A program made the position numbers and the translations under genes. Shown here one piece after another: positions 13,701-28,700 of a stretch of DNA of 64,000 nt. Source of the stretch: Colius striatus (Eukaryota > Chordata > Aves > Coliiformes > Coliidae). The notes under the pieces were generated by a model. It ran no database searches, was not told the DNA's origin, and saw only the letters and a list, made by a program, of their open reading frames with translations. How positions within the stretch are numbered: position 1 is the first letter of the stretch; the number at the start of each line of letters is the position of its first letter. The stretch is from assembly GCF_028858725.1 (NCBI RefSeq), contig NC_084769.1:2845001-2909000 (forward strand). Reading direction: 5' to 3'.

Positions 13701-16700
13701 CTCCCTCTGAACTAAAAGCAAAAAACCCAAACCAATCAGTTTACCTACTGTCATTGTTGCCTCTACAGGCAGTTCTATGCCTACAGGTAAGCATGCTATC
13801 AAATCAACTGATTTCAACCATCATCTCCCAAGCAGGAATACTGTAATAATGATAGCACCTGTGCTCATTTAATGCACAACCACACTTTGACCACTTCTTT
13901 TACAGTTTACTCACTATTTACAAACAAGGAAATCTAACAGCATCTTGCTGTCTCAGTTATGTGGCCATGAATTCTGTTACCTATTGCATCTGATCCTCTA
14001 CTGGAATTAACTGACCTGTTTTGTAATTTAAATTTGGAAAGACAAAGGTCTTCTGTAAGCACACATTTCCCTGTATGATGTACTTCAGCTACTGAGTGAT
14101 CTCTAGTCTAATCTAAATGTATTCATCAGAAGGGCTCCAAAATGATACAAACAAAATGGAATTACTGCTCCTCTACATCCATCACATTGGCTTTATGCAT
14201 TTTAAAAGATATTTTTATAGCCTCTCCCACCAGTACAATGTACATTTATCTATCCTTTCCTTTATTCTAACACTGCAAATCCTCCAGTACATGTCAGGCC
14301 TGTCATTCATTGCCAAGCAGTACCAACAATTTGGTTTTATTCTTGTTGATGGTATCACCTGAATCAGGAAGAGGTGACATTCTTTTCCTGTACATACACA
14401 GGTTTTCATCAAAACACAGCTCTTCCCCCTCTCCTTTCCCTGCACCTACTGCTTAAAGGCTGTTCTCATTTTTGTTTACTTATGTACTATTTGGAATTCT
14501 CTTTGACTGATGCAACTTTCATTCAGACTAAAGCCAAATATGGAGATTGCATGAATTTCTTAAACCTTCTTCCTTCACTCACTTGTTCACATACTATTAA
14601 AAACAGATATATCAGCTTCCATCCCAAAATACTGCCCAAGTTTCTCAGGTAGATTCTACCCTCAGGAAAAAACAACCCAACTAAACAAAAGCTATCTCCC
14701 CAGAGCAGAATTCAAAGCCTCAGAGTTTTACATCTAGCTAATCCTCAAATAATAATCTGATATTTACTGTATTATTATGAAAAATTCAATGGAAAAAAAC
14801 AAGTCAACTTCACCTCTATCTTTTTGGCAACTTTCCTTACCTTCGTGTCATCATACTTCACTCATGCAAACAATCACAGAATCTTAAGGGTTGGAATGGA
14901 CCTTGGAAGATCATCCAAGTCCAACCCCCAAACCATTTGCTTCAACAAGACATCTCTTGATGCTTATCATCAATAATCCCATCACCCAAAACTGCCCCTT
15001 TCTGCTCCAGGTGACACTCTGGAGAGTTCCTTACAGAACGTGACCAGAGCACATTATGTCTGTTCTCTTCATACAACTGAAAAATACTCCTGTGCAAGTC
15101 TTCTCACAAGAGAGAGAACAACACAAAGGTTGCAATGATTACACTGAAAAGTTGTAAGAGTATTAGGCTGGAATAAATACCCTGTGCTTGTGTCAGTACT
15201 ACACTGATGTGACTTCATGAGCTAATGCTCAGTCTTTTAAAACTGTAACTTAGAGAAAACTGATTTTGTCTTCCAGGAATTCAGCTTCTACAGATGAACT
15301 CTAAAAGTGTATTATTGAAGGCTAAATACCCAATCCTGCAACTGACAAGACCATTCTACATCTCTATAAAGTTATTATGGATCAGCTCATTATATTATCT
15401 AATTACCTAGTTCTGTATATGCACAATAGAGTAGGAAAAGAATTGTTGATGCTTGGTAGACATATCCACTTTTGGCATATCCACTGCTGTTCAGCTTTTT
15501 AAAGAATCATACATCCTTTTATGATCATAAATAAGTGATGATGTTAAAACTTAAGCAATTGCAATCCCTGCTATATGAAACAAGTGATGTCAATATTGCT
15601 AATAGAAGCTTCAAAGAATTTTTTCTTTCGGTGGCTTTTATTCCACCTGCAGTGCTTCCACACCCAAAGAGCTGACAAAAGGTCTACAGAGATAGAAGCA
15701 TTGGGTGTATTTTATACTCTTGTGAAGATACCATGAGAAACTTCTTTTTTAATGTAAAACTGTTTATATGTGAATGGCTGTCTTGCTCCTCTGGAGCTAT
15801 TGGGTCATAAAGCTGAACACTGAGAGACAGCTGCAGGGAAAATCCAAACACAATCAACGGCTGAGGATGTTCTGAAAAAGGTCAGCAGAGAAGGCCCACT
15901 GCTGGATGTTTTCCAGTGCAACAGCAAGCACCATTTGCAGGCTTTTTCATGTCTGCTCAGTAGGCTTACTGATGTACTACTGGTTTGCTGAGCTGTTTTG
16001 ACAAGATTCAAAAAGAAAAGCTCTGTCAACAGAAACACCCCACCCCTCACCTAAGAAACTGGTATCCTTATGCGTTTACAAAGAGCATTCCTCTCTCCTT
16101 AAGCTTAAGGCCAAATGAAGTCTCTTGGACTCAACCACAGCTAAGCAGCAACTCTTAAATAGGAGAGGAATCCCTCCTTTGGATAATGTGTATTTAAGTC
16201 CAGAACTTTACCAAGATGCCACTAAAACTGTAATAAAATGAAAGCATAGAGGAAGGGGACTGTTTGAGGCAAATTTCTATATATTCTAAAGGAACACAAA
16301 ATAATTAGCTGGTATCTTTGGCTTAGGTCCACATCACTGCCGAAGATGTTATCAAGTCCAGTCACAAGTAATACCACCAGAGTTCAATACTTTCAGTTCC
16401 AGGAGAGTTCAAATCCTTGCCTACCTGATATGCCGTTCTTGCTGGTGTTCAATAAAGCTACAGATGCTGCAGAGACTCTTTTATTATTCACAGTCTGCCC
16501 TGGTTTCCTTGAGGTACATTCTTCGCTATCACTGTCCTGTAGATTTAGTAGCCTTGGCTGAAAACACTGCAGTCGACATGATCTGATATTGCTTAGTATT
16601 TCAGAGAGGGACAGTCTGTTTTCAAAGCGTTTATTGGAAGCATTGGTCCGTGAAAAATTAGAAGAAAAGTCTAAAGTCTGGGAAGAGCTTGAAGAACTGT

Positions 16701-19700
16701 TCAGCATTTCTGGGTCAATCTGTCTCAAGACAGGATCATGTTCTGTGGATATTCGGTCCATTATAACCCTGATGGAAGAGGATGAAAAACAAGATGTTAG
16801 TTTAAATATCTCTTTCTAATACTTTTAGCCTTGGGAGGGGAACGACGAGTAAAAATAACCCAACGGTACCTTCCACCCCTGCCAATCCGTCTTCTTGCAA
16901 ATCCTATACATCTTCTTGGAATTGTAAGGGTTGTAAGGCAATGCCTGAACCTCAGTTTGTCCAAATCTGCCAAATCTGAGCTTTCGTATGAAGAATTAGT
17001 TTGGTCCAAACGAGGCTGTAAAGGAAAAAGGCAATTCTGCATTTAGAGTGCATCATTTGATCAGGTTACTAACAAGTGGATTGTCATGCACAGTACAGGA
17101 AATGCCCACACAACTCTCACTTGATTGATATGCTCCAATCATAAAAGAACTTGGAAGATTTTTGTTTTAAGAACCACATGAATTCATGAAGAAGAAAAGT
17201 CCTCTTTCCTCAATTAGTCATAAAATGAGATGTCACAACCAAAATATGGAACAAACTAGGATTCCTTCCTTCTCCCAAGAAGCAAAAAAGACCGTCCTAC
17301 TCAGATAAATGCCCATCTAGCTCAGTAGCATTTGTCTGGTAATGGCTCTTTTGGTGATTCATCACAAGACACAAAACAACAGAGCAGTTCTTGTTACAGC
17401 CTCTGACCTTCAGGCTCTCAGAAGGCAAAGGACTACCTGCAGGCAAGGCTGCATGTTGACTAAGTTCTGTAATCAGCTGAGGGCCTATCCTCCTCACAAA
17501 CATGTCTAATCCCACTAGTAAGGGTCAGTAGCATAAAAGCTTTTGTCTGTAAAAAGTTGACAAATAATAACTGATAGAAATACCTCAAAACTATATGCAC
17601 AACTCCAGTGCTAAGTATCACACTACAGATCACAGCACTTTGTGTGACAAAGGAAACAGCGAGGCCTGTTCATTTATTAAACATCCTGTAGAATCACCAA
17701 CTGAACCAAAGCAAAGTGACAACAACTCTCAACTCATACAGCTTGCAACTTAACTGCAATTCATTTCAAGAGGGGTTCCTACATGTGCAGTTCAGTTGTA
17801 CTCATGAACATGTCCTGCCAAAGGTAATAGATGATGCTCTGAAAGGCCTTTGGTGCAATACACATCATTCAATTATCAGATCCAGACTGTAGCTGCCATT
17901 TCAGCTTACTTTGGGGTATTTGTATTACTTCATTAATATCTTTGTTACTATTATGAACTCAGAACTGCATCATCTTTACAAGCAGAAATCCTGTGTGCTC
18001 TTTGAAATGCCTAATATGACATAATAATCATTAGAACCCAACAGTGCTGCTCTAGATTCAATCAATTTATGTTAAGAGCTAACCAAAACTCAAACGGCCT
18101 CAGTAGTTAAACTCTAAATGGCCAACATTAAGGCTGTTAAATAGCTTGCTTCTAAACAGCAAAGTAACAGAACAGAATGAAAATGGAAGTTTTCAGTTTT
18201 CTCAGCTTCTTTTGAAAAGGGAGTTAACTCACAGACTAAGGAAAAATAAAATCAGGATCAACTCAAAGCAAGAGAGCACTCAGCTAATCCTCTGAAGCTA
18301 AGCAGAAAAGGTAACTAGGTTAGCAGTCAACAGGGGAAAAACCAAACTCACCCAAACATCAAGAATAAGAGGCCACACAGACAAAACAGGTAGCAAACAG
18401 ACAAGTATTACCTTAAATAATCCCCTAATAAATCTCTAAAAGAAGAGGAGTTAAAAATAAGGACATATTCTTGGAAAGAGAACTGTCTGTGGTACTGTGG
18501 CAGTGACTACAACACAGCAAGCCACTGCAATGCAGGCACAAGAGCCAGCACACAACTGACCTGTGCACAGAACTTCCAGTGCCAGACGCCCCAGAATGCT
18601 CAAATTGTAGTGTGGGCATGTCTGAGCTTCTGAAACCACCCACCTAGTGACTGACTTCTCCCTAGGAGGCTTTGAAGGCTACACAATGACACAATTACTG
18701 TGTCATGTAACTTCATTCTTCCCATGGGAAGCAAACAAAGAAAGATCAGGACCATTGTAGTGTTGTGTTGCCTTTCTTGGTCCTCTGCAGCCCAAAGTTC
18801 CCCATCTATAACCAGATGCTTGGCAAAAAAAGTCACTGTTAGAGGTTTTGAGATGATGACAGGACTTCTCTAACTAGTCTTTGTCCTCTGCACATTTTGC
18901 AACTGCAACCTCATGTTTTTAAAGGTATCTACAGTTCACACTAATTTCAAAGGAAATTTGACATAAATGTATGAAAAAATCCTCAGGAGATTAAACCCCT
19001 CTGCTTCAATCTCAGACTCCACTCAATGCCTCAGTAGGATGCTCTCAGCAGGTCTGAGATCTGGGACAACTAGTACCTAACTTTAACGAGCTCTACAAGC
19101 TGCAAAGAAAGGACATGCTAAGAAAATCCAGGGGAACAAAAAACCCCTCTCCCTTCTTAACAGTGGCTGAATTGGTCTGCAGGCAACACATTACATTCTC
19201 TTCAGGTAGTGACAGAGGAAAAGGACAATGAGAATAATTCTTGTGAAGACTGAAAACAATTTCTTTGGATTCACCAAATCATCAAAGCTTTAGAAGTGAA
19301 AGTGAGAACAGAAGAATCATTACATTAGCACTATGCCCATCTACATTTAAAAACCCCAACCCAACAGAACAAAAGCTGCCACACTAAATCCAACACTGAG
19401 GGTCTTACAGCGTAATACTGGCATCCTGCTCTTCTCCTGAAAGCACAAGGTCCATCAGGATCGTTTTCTTCTTCTGCTTCTGATACTGGTGAGGGTACCT
19501 GGACCAGAAAGCAAAGCCATGCTTATATAATGTAACTTGTTTTATTATATGAGTTTCTATTCATACAATGTGAAGTGCCACACGTGTATATGAAATGCAG
19601 GGCTTAGAAGACAACAAACTCACTGTTCATACAAGTATCTTTCATATATATCTACTGTCTGACAGTTAAGCCTTCATTTCAAGCTAGGCTGGGCAAATTA

Positions 19701-22700
19701 CAGGCAACTGCAATCTCTGCCTTCTGCACACTGAGGTTTTATAACAGAGAATTACCTGCAGGAACTCATCTTCATCTGAACTGTGGAAGTCATACTGTTT
19801 AATATCGCTCTTGCTGATGGCAGGCAAGGGCTCGGCAGAGGGCTGTTGAGGAGTTATCACACACTCCATTTTAGGCTTCTTCAGATACTTCTTCTTCTGA
19901 CGTACAACATCTGACACCTCCTCCTTTAGAGATGAGTGATGTGGATGCTGTGTGTGAAAAACAAACAGGTACTGAAAAATAGAGTAATTAACCTTTGCTC
20001 TTCTTATGCCTTAAGACAAGGCTGCTTATCTTCCAAGCCTCATCACGCAGCACCTGTAGCCTCTTTCAGACACATCATGCAAAACATACTCAAAACATTA
20101 AAAAAACCCAGAAATTTACCTCTGTTCATCTTTAGATATTAATAAATGAACTGAAAGCTTTCAAGCCATATGACTAGCAGGGAGGTGCCTTGCTTCACAG
20201 CACACTGTGTACAGCAACTGCAAATCCTGTTCCAGTCATTTGCTGAGATCTCTTATCTATGACAAGCATTTCCATTTTCTGAACTGCTCTGATTGTTTCT
20301 TTTGAACATATCTCATTTGTTTCATGTTTCTCAGTTTATATTTTTTAAGAGATGTAATGTTATCTGGGTTTTCTGTTTAAGATTTTGCTAACATAAAACC
20401 TCTGCAGCAAGCAACTCCATCAACATTAAACCTTTCACTTGAATGGAACCGCTTCAAAGCTTTTAAATCAAGAGGAAAATTACTTCACTTAAAAAAGTCT
20501 CTCTTGAACTGTTCAAGTTCACCTCAAGTTAATACTTATCACCAGGTGTCTAACTGAAACCAACTCCAGTAACGGAGCTCAGCTTCAGCACCGGAGACGA
20601 GAAGCCCGTGGCTCAAGAGTCCTACGGGAGAAGAGTAGCGAGGGACTGATATTCAGGGCTGTGACCACTAGGTGGGTGTCGCGGGTGCCAAATACCAGTT
20701 TCCAAAGGTCTTCAACTCTCCAAGCACTTTACAATAACTAGAATTTGAGGTTATTTCCTCAAAATTATGTTTTCATTCGAAGTTGGGTGGGTTTTCTTTC
20801 CTGTCACATTAACAGTGGAACAGTAGCTCTTACTCCTTTTCTACACTGTACAGAGTTTGGTGAGGTTAACTATAATGATGCCATTACGATGGCTTGCAGG
20901 GGAAAGTTGGGGGTTTGCTTTAGTTTGTTTGTAGGGTTTGTTTTTAAAACATTGCTATCTAGTATTTATTTTCTAAAGCAAAGACAGCTCCTAAGAAGGA
21001 TAAAAGATACTTAAGAGCTAAACAGGAAAACCAGTATGAAGAAGTAGAAATAAGACAAGCAGAACAAGTATTTGTAACAATACAACCACGCTAAGGTTGG
21101 AGCAGTTAATTTTGCAATTACTGCCCATGCTAACTGCAAGGAACCCCACAAATCTTATTCAAGGAGTCATTTTAAAGCACTAACCCAGGATGGATACATT
21201 TGTCAGTACAGCTGCTCACAGAGTAAGCTGCTTATGACTGTACTGCTAGTTGTCATTTCATCCTATCAGAACCACATGTCACCAGAACCAACAGCTACAG
21301 TCACAATCACAGTTAACATCAGCCTCCAGAAGAAAAGCATTTCAATTCTGCACAGACATAAAGACTGTCGTCATAGGGATTGTGAGGAGCGTGCAAAACA
21401 TTACAATCTCATCTGGTACTGGCTCAAACAGTGACAGAATATACAGAGTTCCCTCAGATGAACTTGTTATTTTGAGTGGAATAAGTTCCTTCATGAGACA
21501 AGAAAGAAAATGTGGTATTTTTAGCTATGGATTATTCTTGCATTACCATTTCTCTGGATGTTACTAAAAAGATTCCCAAATTTAGCTGCTCTTTCTTCCA
21601 CCTTCCTACATTTGCTGCTTCTTAATGCTGAGGGCCAAGCAGTGGCACACAGCATTAAGAAGCATACAAGCCTCAGTAATAACCAGTATCCACAAATTCC
21701 AGCAAGTGTTGGTTTTTAAAACACTAGTTGTTTGCAACTTTGTACAGCTGTAAAGAGGTAACAGTTGCATTCCTGTGCCTGGAAATGTTACTCATCAAAG
21801 ATTACTTAAGGGATTCAGAATAATTTCTGGAACCCTCTGGTATTCTACTTTCGCAGAGAGCCAGTCAGTACTCGTGGACAACACCAGTAGGAAAGTTCAG
21901 TGCTCTGTCTCCCTTTGAACAGAGAAGCAAAAATAATTCACTCTACTTTGCAATTTCATGGATGTGCTTACGTCCACTGAACAGGTCATCTTCACACCCC
22001 CTTACAACCAAACAGCCAGAACTGAGAAGGAAAACAAACACTGCTGCTGTTTAAAGAAATAAACAGCAGTGGCAGACAATCATTTTAGAACTTCTGTAGG
22101 AAAAACAACAAATGTGAAACTGGAAGCAAGCATAAGCCTACTGGTCTCCTACCTTCAAGCACAACAGCCTCCTATTCAGTTCTCCAATGCACATATCTGC
22201 TGGATATATTCAAAAGAACACTGAAACCACTCACCAGAGACTGGCAGCAGAAGAAAGCTTACCTTAACTTTACATTCTTGAACTTTGTGATGATTTCCAT
22301 TATGAAGAGTGGATGGAGTTATGCTCATCTCTTTTTCAGGTCTATTAAGCTTCACTTCATTGAGGATTTCACCTCCATAATCACCCAAATGGTACCTCAA
22401 AAAACACCATTAAAAATGTGAGACTGCATTTCCACTGAAATGTTTGGCAGACACAGAACAAAAAGCTGCACAACTCCCTTCTAACTGCAGCTTCTGAAGT
22501 TTGTGGTGCTAAGTTTTCTGAGTGCAGAAGACCAGCATCCCCACAGAAATAAATGACAGGACGTGTTTTCACATCTAATGGATGAAAACAGGTGTCTTGT
22601 CTAAGTGACTTCTTAAGAGACACAACTTGCAACTTTACCTTTTCTCAACAACTTCCAACGTTAAATGCAATAGCTCGCGTTTGGTTTTCTCTCTCCTCTT

Positions 22701-25700
22701 GATCATCTCCAAAATTGTTATGGCTCTGCTGAACTCTCTTCTTAATTTCAACATCTTCTCGTAAGACGCTTCATCGTTCTTTCGATTCTATTGAAAGATT
22801 AAGTCAATGTTAAGTCAAAAGCACAACCTGTCAGGCACAAATAGCAAAAACTAACTACACAATGCTGCTGCAAGTGAGAGTCATATGAGTGCATTCAAAA
22901 GGGACTTCTTCTAAAGCATAACCTAGCTAGTAAAGCCACAAAACCCCAACTTTTAAGAGTAAGCTGAAAATTAATTTTGACTCCTCGGATTCTGTATCAA
23001 CCCTGTGCAAGCTGATCAGAACAAGGAATTCAAGACTTGGCTCCCCAAACATTTTTCCTGCCTTGACTGTGAACACAATAAATGTGTCTGCAGCTGATGT
23101 AAAATTCTCAGCAGTTACAGATTCCCTAGTTCAAATCAATTCATGCTGCAAATACAAAAACTGAACTATCTGCTCCATGACAAATGGAAGATTGTTTTCT
23201 TCTTCCTCACAGAAAGGGAGGTGTGTAACCCAGCAAGTCCCACAGCTGCTTGTTTATGTGCCAATACCTTTCTTGAAATGGACAGACTGTAAATTGTCTA
23301 TATACAGCTGAAGGATTACACATTGCCTACATCATCCAGCAGGTTTGAAATGTAGCTGGGTCATCTGATAGTGCAACTATTAAGAGACATGATCAGATCA
23401 GTGACTGTGGATACTGTAGGATTCCAAACCCAGTCGGATGAGTTCCTGTGTGCCCTACTCTAGGTGGCCCTGCTCCGGCAGGGGGTTGAACTGGATGAGC
23501 TTTTGAGGTCCCTTCCAACCCTTGAGATTCTGTGATTCTAAATCAAATTGATGCCTCCCACTTCAAGTGAGAAAGGTAAACCAGAAAAGCTTGACGAGTT
23601 ACCTTTCTTGTCTGCATCTTCTCAGTTCTCCTCCGGAAGGCAACGTAAGGGTCGTTGTTGGTGGAGCCGTCCCTCTTTTCTTGTTTGATTTGGGGGATGA
23701 GAGATGGCCCCCTGCAATTCTTACGCTTTCTTACCCAGTAGTCATACACAGCCTTAATAAGGTAGTCATCCTCATTTAGCAGCAACTTAGCTTCCTGAAG
23801 TGTTACAAGCTAAAAGAGACAATTCAGAAGGTGCAACTGAGATGGAGGTGGGGTGGTGGTGCAGGGAGAAAGTCATGGCACACTCACATCTCTTGCACAC
23901 TTGGTCCTTTCTAGTGCAAGAGGGTAAAACACTGATCTAAGTTGAAGCACTTAAGCCATCAGTTGGTCTTTCCAAGCTATAGTTCCCAACTTTTCTGAAC
24001 CAGCATTGTCATATCACAGAAACTTTCATACTGTTTTCAGATATCATGAAAAATTGATGAAGTTCTAGACTATTGTATGAAAGAATTACATGCACAGGAT
24101 ATAAATAACTTACTACAGCCTGCAGTTCATGATCTGGGAATCACTTTTAATTTGCCTATTTTTTTCTAAAAGTGAAGGTTTTCATTGGTTAGCCATTATT
24201 AATGCATGGTTCTTTGCAGTTTAATATTGATCTCCCTAGAAGGTATTTTACTGTAGACAGAATATATTCTGAAGCAAAATTACTTGCTGGATTTTTACCC
24301 AGAAATGTTTACATGACAGAAAAGGCTAATGACTGTCCCTGTTTATTACAGCCCAAAGACACAAAGACTTTCACTTCTCAGGTAAGTTATTGCAGTAAGA
24401 AGTCATTAAAAACAAATCTCTTTTTCCCTTTTTATATTGAAATCAGACTAAATAAATGCAAAAATCACCACTAACTAGTCTATTGTCTAACATGCTCATA
24501 TAGTCTTAAACTCAAGTGACAGCACTTCATCTTCCTCATAATTTGAACAACTTAAGTTTGCAGGTTTACAGGTCAAATTATGTTCAATCTTGTCCCTACG
24601 TTAGGATAAGCTGAAAATGAGACATTTCAGAGAAATAAGGATATCCTAAGTGTAACTGCTATTACTATACAAGTGTTAATTCCAGCCAGAACAGAATAAA
24701 ACCCTTTAGTCTACAGCAGAATTTGAGAAACACTGAACTGCTTTTAAAAGAAAGGAAGAAAAAAAAGGGAGGTCACTAATTTGTGCTTACGAGTTCATGC
24801 AGTATCAAAACAATCATTTTGCATCTGCTCTACCTAGAATGGACATGATTAACACACACACACTTACTAGCATACCCATGTAAAAGTTGGTATGACTGTG
24901 TGTGTAGCTAATACTAACCAACATGAATATTGCTTAAATAATACTTTTGGTCCTGTTTGTCCTTTACTCCCCATTTTCCATTGATATATTTCTTTAAAAT
25001 GAAATAACCCCAACAACTCTGCCTTGAGTACACAGTTAGAAAAGCTAAACTGACCTCGCCTGCTTGCTTTTACATGTACTGCCAGTACCATGGATGCAGA
25101 GCTCCTACATTACTTGTTTAACTCAGGTTCTCAAAATGCCCAAGAGGAATGTCTGAACCCTCTCCTTGGTGAGGAAAGGCATTCCCAGCAGCAACATCCT
25201 TTTATGTTTCAGAGGTAAGCCACGTAAACTGTAAGTGAACTGTGTAGCAGCCCCAAGTGAGATCTGAGCACATTATAACCCCACGTGGGGAAGGAGTTTG
25301 CCAGGCAGACAAGCTTCTTTTCTTTCCCAGGCTCCAATAACCAGCAAGAGGTTTTTTTATCCCACTGCTCCTAACACAGAAGCTCAGGACAGAGCTACTC
25401 TACATCAGCTGAAAATGTTCTGTAGCCCAAAAGCAGGACAAGAAGCTTGAACACATAAATGGCAATCTCTGAAGTTAGGCAGAAAATTCAACACAGGAAG
25501 CCTCATCAACATTTCATCTATAAAGAGGATTTCTCATGACACACCTTACCTTCAAGGGGGAGCCTATTTTACAAGAAGCAATTACAATGCTTCAAGCACA
25601 TTAAGACCTTCTCTGTCATGGATTTCAAGTAAGAGCGTTTTGGTTCAAAATGCTCACTTCTGTAATGCTTCAGTGTTATTGACATTTAAAGGCAAAGGAA

Positions 25701-28700
25701 AGGGTCAGCTGTCTCCAGAAGGAAAAGCCATACTTATTTTATTTTAGGAAAAGATCTTCCAATTCTTAAATTTAACTTCCATTACTGAAGCAATGAAAGA
25801 TGAAACCAGTGTAAGAAGGATGCAAATTAATCTTGAGAAGTGATAACCAGAACAGCTTTAACTGAATGCCAAAACAGAGGTATCTGCATCGAAGTGCCAA
25901 GAGATTTGAGTTCCACATGTTCAACAAGTATCATCCAATATACTCTGCCATTTTTTATTTCACATCGCATCTTATTTGAAGAGTAAGAAATCTTTACCTA
26001 ATCATTGATAAAGTTGCTCTAAGATGTAGAGAACACAGCATTTTGGCATCTTAACATATAGCACTGAACTACATCATTAAGTAATTGAGGCACAGCAAGG
26101 ATCCTGCAATGGCTTTTCATTCCTGCAAAACATCCACCTAATGAGAAATGACACTACCTACTTCAAACTTGCCCTTCAGAAACTGATCCTTTAGATGTCA
26201 TTCCTCAGTAATGTTTTGGGCTGTAAGACCCTTCCCTCCAGACACTGGCCTTCTGGAACACCTCAGGAACTCACTATTAAGATACTGGTTCCCTTCTGAT
26301 AAAATGACTAAATAATACACAGGACATGCTTGCTTCTTAGGAAGGAAACCAGCCTTCAACTCTGAATCAGAGTATAACTTACTTTCTTGTATCTGTGCAG
26401 TTTCTACTACAAGGGCCCAAGCTTAACAAATGCTTTGCTTCACTGTCTATGCTTCCAAGCTTCTAACCTTCAAGCATCAACTGAAGTCCATGTCCACTAG
26501 TGAAACAAAGGATTTAGATTCTCATATATGTTTATAGCCAAATCTATACACTTACTGATAACCACAAGCTTCATCTGTATCACTACAGGTAAAATCAGAT
26601 GTTCCAAGCTGTCCTCTCAAACACACTGTGCTCAGGAATTAAAACTCAAAAACAACTCTCTCAAAGCTTCCCCCAAAAGCTGCTTCTTCTAAGTTATCAA
26701 TATTGACAATGAGACAGCAATATGATTTCTGTGTAACTGCAGACTCACACAAACACACTTATCCTGTTAGTAGGAAATAAACTGTGGAGAAAAAAATCCC
26801 CACCCAGAAGTACTCCATCACAGAACTCAGGAATCAAAACCCTTAGGGGACTGCTTAGCACAGTACAATACCTGACTGGAACTGGCTTTTTCAAGTCTGT
26901 CAACCATTATTTCAAACTGCAGTGGCTTGATCTCCATCTTCCGATTTAGTCTGTTCAGTAAGGTTTCATCCTCAGAGTCCATGTCATAATCTGGCTGCTC
27001 ATTGTCCAGATTGAAGGCTGAAACAAAAATACACACACAAGCTTGAAATCCTTGATAAATAACATACTGTGGAAATTAACAGAGGCAGCAAAATGCTATT
27101 ATACCCATGCAAGCCAAGAGTTAAAATGCTTCTTGGTGCTGTTATAACACAGCTCCTCCAGAATATCATGATAAAATTCTCCACAATCAAACCCCAGACT
27201 TGGGGAAAAAGCACTTAAAAACCACTGAAGTTCCAATATCATTTCAGTTGTCTATTTTTGAATAGTTCAAGCCCAGAGTCTTAAATCCTTAACAGACTAA
27301 ACTTTATCCCTTCCCCCCCCCCCATTCTATAACTATAAACATCAGACTAATGTGACAAACTATAAACATCAGACTAATCCTGTGGGAATTGTTATGGTTT
27401 TCTCCAAAACCAACTCAGGTCCAGATGCAGAACCCAAATATTTCTCCATGGTCTCCAAACAGTCAGTTCCCAACTTTACAGCAAAGATTCCTCTTTGTGA
27501 CAGATTGTGTTATTCATTTTCCATAGTTAGAGGACGTTTATGGTCCTACTACAAGCAGAAGGAATTTATCATTCAGATACTACAGCAGAAACTAAACTTT
27601 ACAACAAGTCTGAGCAAATTGCATACAACAGTTCTCAATATGAAATGCTAATTGGACCTAATAAAACTACAAAGAGGTGAAACACTAATTACAAACTCCA
27701 TACAATTAAATCAACAAGTTCCTATATTCACAGCAGTGAAGGCTCTTGAATACATTCCATTCTCATTAGGCAAACAGCACTATCTTATCTCTATGCTCTT
27801 AACTCACTGCTGCATCTGAGCACTAACTGAAAGAATACCTCTGCTACTGAGCTTTCCCGTGTGCTTTGAGAGGACCTTAAAACAAAAACTTGGAAGATGA
27901 GGAAAGATCAGGAATAAAAGAAAAAAATGCTAAAAAAGTGTCTTTAATGCAAAATTACAGTATTCTCTCTCCCTTGGTCTGGCCAGTGTGGTGAGTAGCA
28001 GACTCCTCCCGTATCTCAGACTAGCCCAAATCCACTCTTTTGTATTGCAATGCAATAAACCAGCATTTAGTCTGTCCTTGGCAGCTCAGTCAGCTACAGC
28101 TGATAAGTGCTAATAAGCAATCCCTTACCATTTTGTGCTGCAAACTGCTACCTCTCAGAAGAGACAGTGCTCAACTCTACTAGCTCTGACACCACCACTT
28201 CCTCAGAAGGCTTCTCCTGGCCTAACACACAAACACACACTGTAAACACACTAGGAAAATTTATTTAAAGCACAAATTAATAATAACAAGCTGTAACTAT
28301 GTATTAAGTGGAATTATTAAGTATATTAACTCAATAATGTAAGTTGCATGGCAACTTTAAAACACTGTCATTGCACACATGACCCACTGCCCTCCCTCTA
28401 ACAAATGTATGTTAGACTTAATCCAGAGCTTACAGCATTGGACCCTGCTTCTCCAGCACTAGTCTGTAAGAATCAGAAGTTTTGAGACAGAAACTGACCC
28501 AGATTTTTTAAAGTCAGAGTTCTGTAAGACTGCACCAAACACATCACCAGGCTGAACTATGTTACAGTACCTGGGATGACTGCCACACAATCCCATTCCA
28601 GTGATTAGTCACATACCAATCAACTACCCACCAACTATCAGTGCTGGATCTTGATGGAAACAGTCTGTTATCTGCCACCTTCTGCTCCCGTGAGCCTTGC

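Noticed and set aside
24202..24474. 90-codon plus-strand frame in intron 3
   Set aside because: No recognisable motif, no splice or promoter context, and AT-rich composition.
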